From assembly GCA_032191485.1 (NCBI GenBank), contig JAVDOI010000010.1, forward strand, positions 9,878,194 to 9,942,193: a DNA stretch of 64,000 nt, read 5' to 3'. The stretch comes from Leptoclinus maculatus. Taxonomy: Eukaryota > Chordata > Actinopteri > Perciformes > Stichaeidae. Below are positions 57,175 to 64,000 of this stretch, piece after piece. The notes beneath the pieces are model-generated. The model searched no databases. It was given only the letters and a program-made list of their open reading frames with translations, and was not told the DNA's origin. Made by a program: the position numbers and the translations under genes. Every line of letters begins with the position of its first letter. Position 1 is the stretch's first letter.

Positions 57175-58619
57175 ATGTATTGCAAGCATCAGGTGGGTAA
57201 TTTCGCAGTTTTGTGCCCACTCCTGCCTCTCCATGACAAAGACACAGCCTTGTTAATTTTCAGAAAGTCTGTTTGGTTCAATGCCAAGCAACACAACAAC
57301 AAAAGAATAAATAAATAAAAACAACAACAATTCAACACAAAGACATGAGGTGGGAATGTAAAACGAAATGCCAAGCTACAGAGCTAACTCTCCTCTAAAT
57401 GAGCTCTGAAGACCAGTTTGTGCATGTAAGGATAGCTCGGAGGTAATGGTAGTCCTTGTGCTAATGGGAGGGCTGTTCTGCTGAGAGGTTGTTACTGTCA
57501 AAGATGAAAAAGTAGCTGAAGCCTCCCCTCTGTCTCTATGGTGCCATGAATCTCAAACCGTCACTCACAGCATCCTCCCAAAGAGTTTACACCAAACTCA
57601 TGAAACTGTTTCCATATGATTGCGCCAAATATAGCTTGCCCCCCTTTTATTGTAAATTTTTCTTCAACAAAAGTGGCAAAAATCAGTAATGTATGCAAAT
57701 ATGTTCTACGTGTGTCAATTTAAAAATAAAGAAAAGGAACACGAAAAGTACAACTTGGCACTGAAAGCTTCAGACAAGACGTCTGCCTTTTCTTCGTTCC
57801 CTGTTGGTGCTTCTCTCTCACATGTTGCCCCTGAAGAGACGAGAGCTGGTCTTTTCTAAGTTTCAAAAGGCAGCAGGGCTCCATCTTAAGTTGAATTTAG
57901 GAAATTATCATCTTCTTGGCTGACAGCTGCCTTCAATCTAAAGCCGTGAGTGTCATCTAAATTCACGACTCCGTGTACTTTGTCGCAGTTCCCTCGAGAC
58001 CTTGGTTTGTCTTTTCCTCTCTCAAGCTTAAAACCCAAAAGAAAAATGGAGAACTTTGATTTGCAAACACATACATAGAACATTTATAGCATCAAATGTG
58101 TTCTTAAGTGTGTATTTATTCCTGAAATCTACTCTGCTACCCTGCCACACCATTTTCCCACTTCAATAGGATACAGCTGAAAGGCATGTTCTCAACATGC
58201 CTGTTAAACAGAAAGTGAATTCCTCCAAGCACGTTTTAACCTTGACATCTGCCAAGCATCTGTTTCATTACGTCCGCCTCCGAGCGGCAGACTGGTCAGC
58301 TCCGTTTGCTTCAGAGACAGACCAAATTAAAAGCACATAAACTCTGAGATAAAAAGCCCTACTACCGTGATAATGATCAGTTCTGCAATTTTCCAGGGTT
58401 TCTCACATCACTGTATACCCCAAGACTCAGCGGTGCATTGATTTTCAGAAAAGTAAATAACAAGCTACCTCGAAAGAGATTAATGTGAGAGAAAGGAAAG
58501 TGAACAACCAGCAGCACAGAGGACATTAGGAGTGTTTCTCTGCAGCAGAGTGACGAAGAGTTGAAGTACGTTTTCATGTCATCTTCTGCGCTGCTGCAGC
58601 TCCCAGTGGATCATAGAGT

Positions 58620-58740
58620 GCAGCAGCAATGAGTCCTAAAACCCGGAAACGAGTTAGCATTTTTGCACTTCTGGTTCCCACTTCTCAGAGTCAATGGGTT
58701 TTTTGAATAGGTTTTTGGTTAGATGCCTGAAACAATGGTA
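58620..58740 (+). repeat. dispersed repeat shared with 27545-27665
   Basis: See the block order given for the other copy. This one adds GAATAGGTTTTTGG before TTAGATGCCTGAAA. Confidence 0.6.
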
Positions 58741-58867
58741 TGTGGTTAACACAACCTTAAGACATTTTAACTGTTTGTTCTACAACATGACAAGTCAGTA
58801 AAAACCCCTCTCGTGAATTTCAAAGCTTTTACGTGTCTTAAAAAAGGATGATGAGAAGTTTCTTCTT

Positions 58868-59168
58868 TTGAAGAAATAGTTAACAATTTGGGACACACTC
58901 TTATTCATTTTCATGCTGAAGATTTGATGAAAGGATTTTTTTAATAGAGGGCTACAGCCAGCAGCTAGTTAGCTAAAGTTAGCATAAAGACTGGAAACAG
59001 CTGGCTCTGTCCAAATGTCCATTCTTTATGCTAATCTATGCTAACTGGCCACTGGCTGTAGCTTCCTATTTGAATTAATATTTTGACATTTTAGGAAATA
59101 CTTTTTATAGTATGCTCTTGTTGAGAGTTAGATGAGAAGATCAATACCACTATCATATATGTCCATTG
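58868..59168. repeat. CTAAGCTAAC repeat family, most complete copy
   Basis: Runs from TAGTTAACAATTTGGGACAC through CAGCAGCTAGTTAGC, GCATAAAGACTGGAAACAGC and ATGCTAATCTATGCTAACTG to TTGACATTTTAGGAAATACT and GTTAGATGAGAAGATCAAT. The two ends resemble each other in inverted orientation, which suggests a fold-back DNA element. Confidence 0.65.
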
Positions 59169-59980
59169 ACTGAAGCTTGAGCCAGTTAGTTAAGTTTAGC
59201 AAAAATTGGGAAAACATATTTATTATTGTAGACTGTATTCAATTTACAGTGAAAAACTTTCATGTCTTTGTGCTCCCCTCTCTTTGTGCCAGTTCAGCTT
59301 TCCACTTATGTGAAAAAGTTCCAGCCATTTCCCCTTGTGTATTCCTAGTGGTAATTACACCTCACTTTCTGTGGTTTTTAAACTGTAGGATGCTTTGACT
59401 GTGTTCCAAGCCCCAACAGCGAAGAACAAAAATCAAGACCTCTCTCTATTTTTCTATCACAGATGGGTTAGATGGCCTAGCCGACTTGTTTGGGTCAGGT
59501 TTGCAGCCTCAAATTTTTCCTCACGGTCGCACATTTAAACCTTGAAGCAGCTTCACTATAGCAGTTTGGGTTGAGAGCCTTTTGTCGAGGCTCCTCAGTG
59601 CCAATCTGAACTGAATCATCAACCTTCCAGTAAAAAGCTTGCTACTCTCAACTCCAGGCCACCACATAATGTGGTTCTTCAGGGGAAGAACTGAGATGCT
59701 CTGAGTGACACAGAAGAAAATAAATATACCCTGAGTCTATACTTCCAAGGTTGCTGCGGAAGAAATTTAAAACGTATCCTTGTCTGACAAAGAAGATGGT
59801 TGTTGCCTTCACAGACAAAAGTATAATTCATGCTCCCTCTGCTTTCTCTTCCACTCCAGTGCTACAAACTGTGGACCGTCAATAAATGTGACGTGATCTT
59901 CAGGGCCATTGGACCACAGTATGTGCGTCTACTTTAGGGCTAGGGCACCGCCCCCCCTTGAGCTACAAATAATTAAAAAA

Positions 59981-60000
59981 AATAATAATAATAATAATAA
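59981..60000 (+). repeat. (TAA)n microsatellite
   Basis: Six to seven ATA/TAA units after an A-rich run. Confidence 0.85.
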
Positions 60001-60645
60001 ACTATACAAATTGTCAATATTTGTGTTTTTGAAATATGGAATCACCCAGTAATATGTGTAAAATATGATATCTGTGGTAAATATATGCTTTTCCTGCCTC
60101 CGCCTGTCTGCACGTCCTCTCCGCGTGTGCACGTCTCAACTGGCTGGGGCGCTGGATAATCTGCCCCAAAGAGGCGGGTCTATGAAGCAGTTTAGCCAAT
60201 GATGCTTTAATGCTGATTAAAGATATAAATGAGTGACATACAATTTAGACAATCAGCGTCCTCAAATAGATTCAGCTTGGGGGTTCAGCACGTTCTCGTC
60301 AGGACTAGTCTACAGGCGAGCACCAGCGCGAGCACTGCTCCTCCAAGACCCGTTTGAGAGGAGAACTGAGAGGAGAAACTACAGCTGAAAGAGCTGATCC
60401 CAGATCAGAATGACCCCACAATCAGACAGCAGACTAGCGGGAAAGGGAAGCAGTACATGAAGCTTCTCTAGTAGCTGTACACCAGACAGGTTTGGCTCGC
60501 TGGATGACGTCATGCTAATAACTTATTTAGCTTTTTAAAACAACGGGGACAGATCCAGCACGGACAGTTACGGGAGTGAGGGACATGAAGCACCTGTCTG
60601 AGAAATGGATATATAGTTATAAATAAATAATTATTTATATATATA

Positions 60646-60650
<5 letters not shown>

Positions 60651-60681
<31 letters not shown>
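60651..60681 (+). repeat. (GT)n microsatellite within AT-rich DNA
   Basis: About 15 GT units flanked by TATA runs (60636-60646 and 60710-60725). Confidence 0.9.
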
Positions 60682-60685
<4 letters not shown>

Positions 60686-61871
60686 ATATTATACAGAATA
60701 TTATTATATGATATATATATATATTATTATATTATACTGAATTGCCTGTGAGGGTGACTAAAATAAGATGTCCTGACGTGTTTGTCAAAGTGTTATTTAC
60801 TGCTTTTTTCGTGTTGGAATAAATGTTAAATATTTAACTGCAAAGTAGTAATACGCGTTTGATACCTTCATTTTTTTGCATTAAATCATTCTGGGATGTT
60901 TGCTGAAATGTATTGGATGTGGCACAGCCCTACCAAGAATATCTTCCACCAGCCGCCACTGCTGCAGAGGAAACATGTCATTTCCCTCCTGACTCTCTTC
61001 TCTCTGGCTTTTTTATTTTTTTTTATTTTCTAATACAAAAGCAAAACCCAAGGCAAATACTGCGATCTTCACATACAGTAGAATCAGCCACGCCTGAGAT
61101 TATGAATATGTTTTTTTCCAGTTGAAAGCCCCGAAGATGGTTTCACTACACATATCTGTGTTCAGCACAAATGTGTGGCGTGTTTGACGGCAATCTGAGA
61201 GTATTTTGGTCAAATAGATGTAAAGAGTCTGACCAGTGAAGTCTTTCCATCCAACATCCAGAGCAGCAAGAGTAAAAGATGCAGCAACATAAGAAATTCT
61301 TTCTGACATTAATATTCTGAGCAGCAGATTCTTCAAAGCAATTGTTCAGAAGTCTGTGTGTGTGTGTTTCCATCCATACTATGGCCAAAACCATTTAACA
61401 CAAGGCTCTTCACATGCTTTTAAAATGCTTTACGGAAAAGGAAATGGGAAGAAAATCGCCTTAAAACGAGCTGTAAAGCCCATATTCACCCCAAAATCTG
61501 AGGTGAAAATTAGATTATTTTCTACAAGCCATTTCAAATGATGTCTTTATTGAAAGCCAATAACTCGAATGAGTTAAATGAATAAAATTTAAATTTTTGT
61601 GGTGAGACCCGGTCCGGCTCTTTTGTATAAAAGTAGGAAAATCTTAAATTATAAATAAACCCTGAGGCAGAGAAGCACTTTGACAGCATGGCTGCCTTTG
61701 AACACACAAAAACATTTGTATCCAAAGGATGAAAAAAAAAAAACTCACTGTGTGTCATATATCCATTAAATGTTTTAAAGATGCCATCTGATATTTCTCT
61801 TTACTTTGCTTAAAGTTTTGAAGGACTGGTTTGATGTCTTTGTGCTGCTGAGGGAATATTTCCAACAGGAA

Positions 61872-61886
61872 CCCCCCCCCCCCCCC
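61872..61886 (+). repeat. poly(C) tract followed by poly(A)
   Basis: 15 C residues then eight A residues. The glycine run in the minus-strand frame comes from this tract. Confidence 0.9.
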
Positions 61887-64000
61887 AAAAAAAATATTCT
61901 TGACAGCAGCCCTCTTGAGGCTAGAAACATTTCTGACTTGTCTAGCTTCTTGATTTTGCTTAAAATTATGTGAATTTAGTTGCACGCACGAAGAGCAACT
62001 TCATGCTGCAGCACATCTACTTTTCCAATACAAAGTCAGCCAGCAAACAAGCTCTCTGATGTGGACTGAAGCTCACTAAACAAGCAGCACGTCAAATGCA
62101 ACCGTAATACACTGCAGTCTGTGTTTGCTGTCTATGGTAAATTATTTCATATCTGCAGATTTTATCTGTTGGGATTCTTGTTCAAACAGTGTAAAAATGT
62201 AGCCAATTCTCTAAGTTACATAGAGACAGTGAATATTTGGAAACTTTACTTTGAAACTGTAGAGCTCATACTGAAGCTTTTCATTTTCAACTTTTGATGA
62301 ACAGACTTTAGACGGCCTACGTGTGCTGAATCTAAAATGTGGCGCATAGAATCGGGCGGTGCAACAGTGTCGCACTGGGTGTAATGAAAAAACAGAGGAG
62401 CTAAATTCCGTTAGCTACTGTTTTTTTTTGTGTCTTCTTTCTCCTCATTGCCATTCATAGACTGCAGGTTTGATTGGAGGTAATGATATTCCTCTGCTCT
62501 CTGGAAGTACAGGGTGGTGAGGCCCACTGTCAGCACAAACCTCGCCTCGTGCTGACTCAGGCAGCTGAGAAAACTCCCACAGCTCCCAGGTCTCCCTCGC
62601 AACCTACGAGGCTAAGACTTCGCGAGGAGCTGTGTTTGTAGCAAAGTCAGCTAAAATCGTTGTCCACAGGACCAGGAGGACTGCCAGCTGAATAACAATA
62701 ATGGAGTTCAGTGTGTTTTTCTTAATGATTGCTATCACCAACGCTCCAGAGCTGTGTTTGACTCCTTCACCTCCCAACTGTCCTAGGTTGTCCGTCTGTC
62801 CATTTCCTTCCTTCATTTTCTATTTCCCTCCCCTTGTCAGTCTCTCTCTAAGTCTCCAGCTGTCCATGTGTGTTTGTCTGTCGCCTCTCTGCCCGCTGTA
62901 TCTTCGTGCAAATATCCAACATAAACCACGGCTTTCCCCTCGTTCCCACTCCGTCTCCTTCACCCTCTTCCTCCCGTCAGTGTTGGTGTGAGTCAACGCT
63001 GACGAACGACAGCGTCTCCAGGTTAACTCGTGGGTCTGATCTCTGCCGGCAGAGCTGTCGAGCTGCGACAGATCGATGTCAAAGCCTGTCAGGGCAGCTC
63101 ACTGTTATTCAAGGCTAAATTGCATCTGAAAGACCACACACTTAATTAATTAAAGAAGTGGCCAGCAAACATTGATCAGATCAGCTGACAACCGTCAATA
63201 TCTTCCTTTTTATGGAGGTTTATGTGAAAAAAGAGTGATTGTTGAGAGACGTAACCATTGCCTGTTGTGGTCTGGCTCACTGTATCTATTTAATGTCAAT
63301 CAGCTCCAGAGCTCAGAAACATAGAAAATAACTTAAAGAGAGACTATTGACTACCTTTTGAGCTTCAAGGTTCATTCCTGACCTTGATAGTAAAAGTTGA
63401 TTCTTAACACAACAACTTACTTGAGTGACGACTTCTTCACTGAGAATTTGTTTGCTAGCTAACGTTTGCTGAACAGCAACTTTGGTTGGAAATGACAGGA
63501 TAACAGTCATTTACTTGAATCTCTCTTTATTTTCCCCTTGAAAGCCCATTCAAATCAGATAATTGATTCACTTCTATATTTAATAAATCAGAGCTTTCCA
63601 CAGGTTAACTTTGACACACAAATGTAGATGTTGTTGACCTTTAAATTGTCTTGACAAGGTGACTTTTGAGGTAGGCCTTTGAGGATGCTCTCCTATTTAG
63701 CATGCCCCACCATCTAATTGTACATATCCATCCCTGCTTTGCTGGGGTATTTGTTCCACAAGTTAGGTATTTTGCAGTTGTGAGACAAGAATCAATGTGT
63801 CTTGAATAAACTGTTCATTTATTGTCCAGTTATCGATCAAGCTAATTAGCAGTTAGCTAGCTAGCTGGCTGTTTGGAGGAGTAAAAACATGAAAGAAAAC
63901 ACAAGTTTAGCAAAAAACTGAAATCTATCTTTATTTTGTATTCTAATTTTAGGCTTTCACAATTACATTAGTAACACAGGGTTGCCATGTACCATCAGAG

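Noticed and set aside
59930..60940. Possible 1-kb transposon with TAGGGCT ends
   Set aside because: The left TAGGGCTAGGGCACC and right inverted TAGGGCTGTGCCAC agree only partly, and no target duplication was found.

Overview
The window is nuclear DNA from a ray-finned fish, probably a percomorph. Short phase-consistent exons lie in long AT-rich introns. Interspersed repeats of kinds common in teleost genomes are frequent: TTAA-flanked MITEs, a hAT MITE, fold-back elements and long GT microsatellites. I saw no bacterial, phage or organellar features.

Two protein genes are recognisable, both on the minus strand and in tandem. (1) LRRCC1 (leucine-rich repeat and coiled-coil centrosomal protein) starts at 9217 and runs off the left edge. 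Eleven coding exons, the last one cut, give about 538 residues, roughly the N-terminal half of the protein. (2) RALYL (RALY-like RNA-binding protein of the hnRNP C family) is complete. Seven coding exons between 36287 and 14773 sum to 876 nt, giving 291 residues, the same length I recall for the human protein. Every splice phase agrees. The order RALYL then LRRCC1, in the same orientation, matches human chromosome 8q21, so this is conserved microsynteny.

Layout on the + strand: 1-9217 LRRCC1; 9218-9620 its promoter region; 9621-13341 intergenic, repeat-rich; about 13342-14054 probable RALYL 3' UTR; 14773-36287 RALYL coding exons and introns; 36288-49477 inferred first intron of RALYL; 49478 to about 49610 a probable untranslated first exon, with a CCAAT box and a perfect 16-bp palindrome containing an E-box; 49.7-64 kb gene-poor upstream sequence with repeats and possible conserved noncoding elements.

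The two genes are not known to act together. LRRCC1 works at centrioles and spindle poles; RALYL is a nuclear RNA-binding protein. I found no new multi-gene system. The items most worth a second look are the RALYL stop codon that abuts a splice donor (a possible C-terminal isoform switch), the palindromic promoter element, a serine run encoded by a microsatellite inside RALYL, and several well-preserved non-autonomous transposons, one nested inside another repeat.
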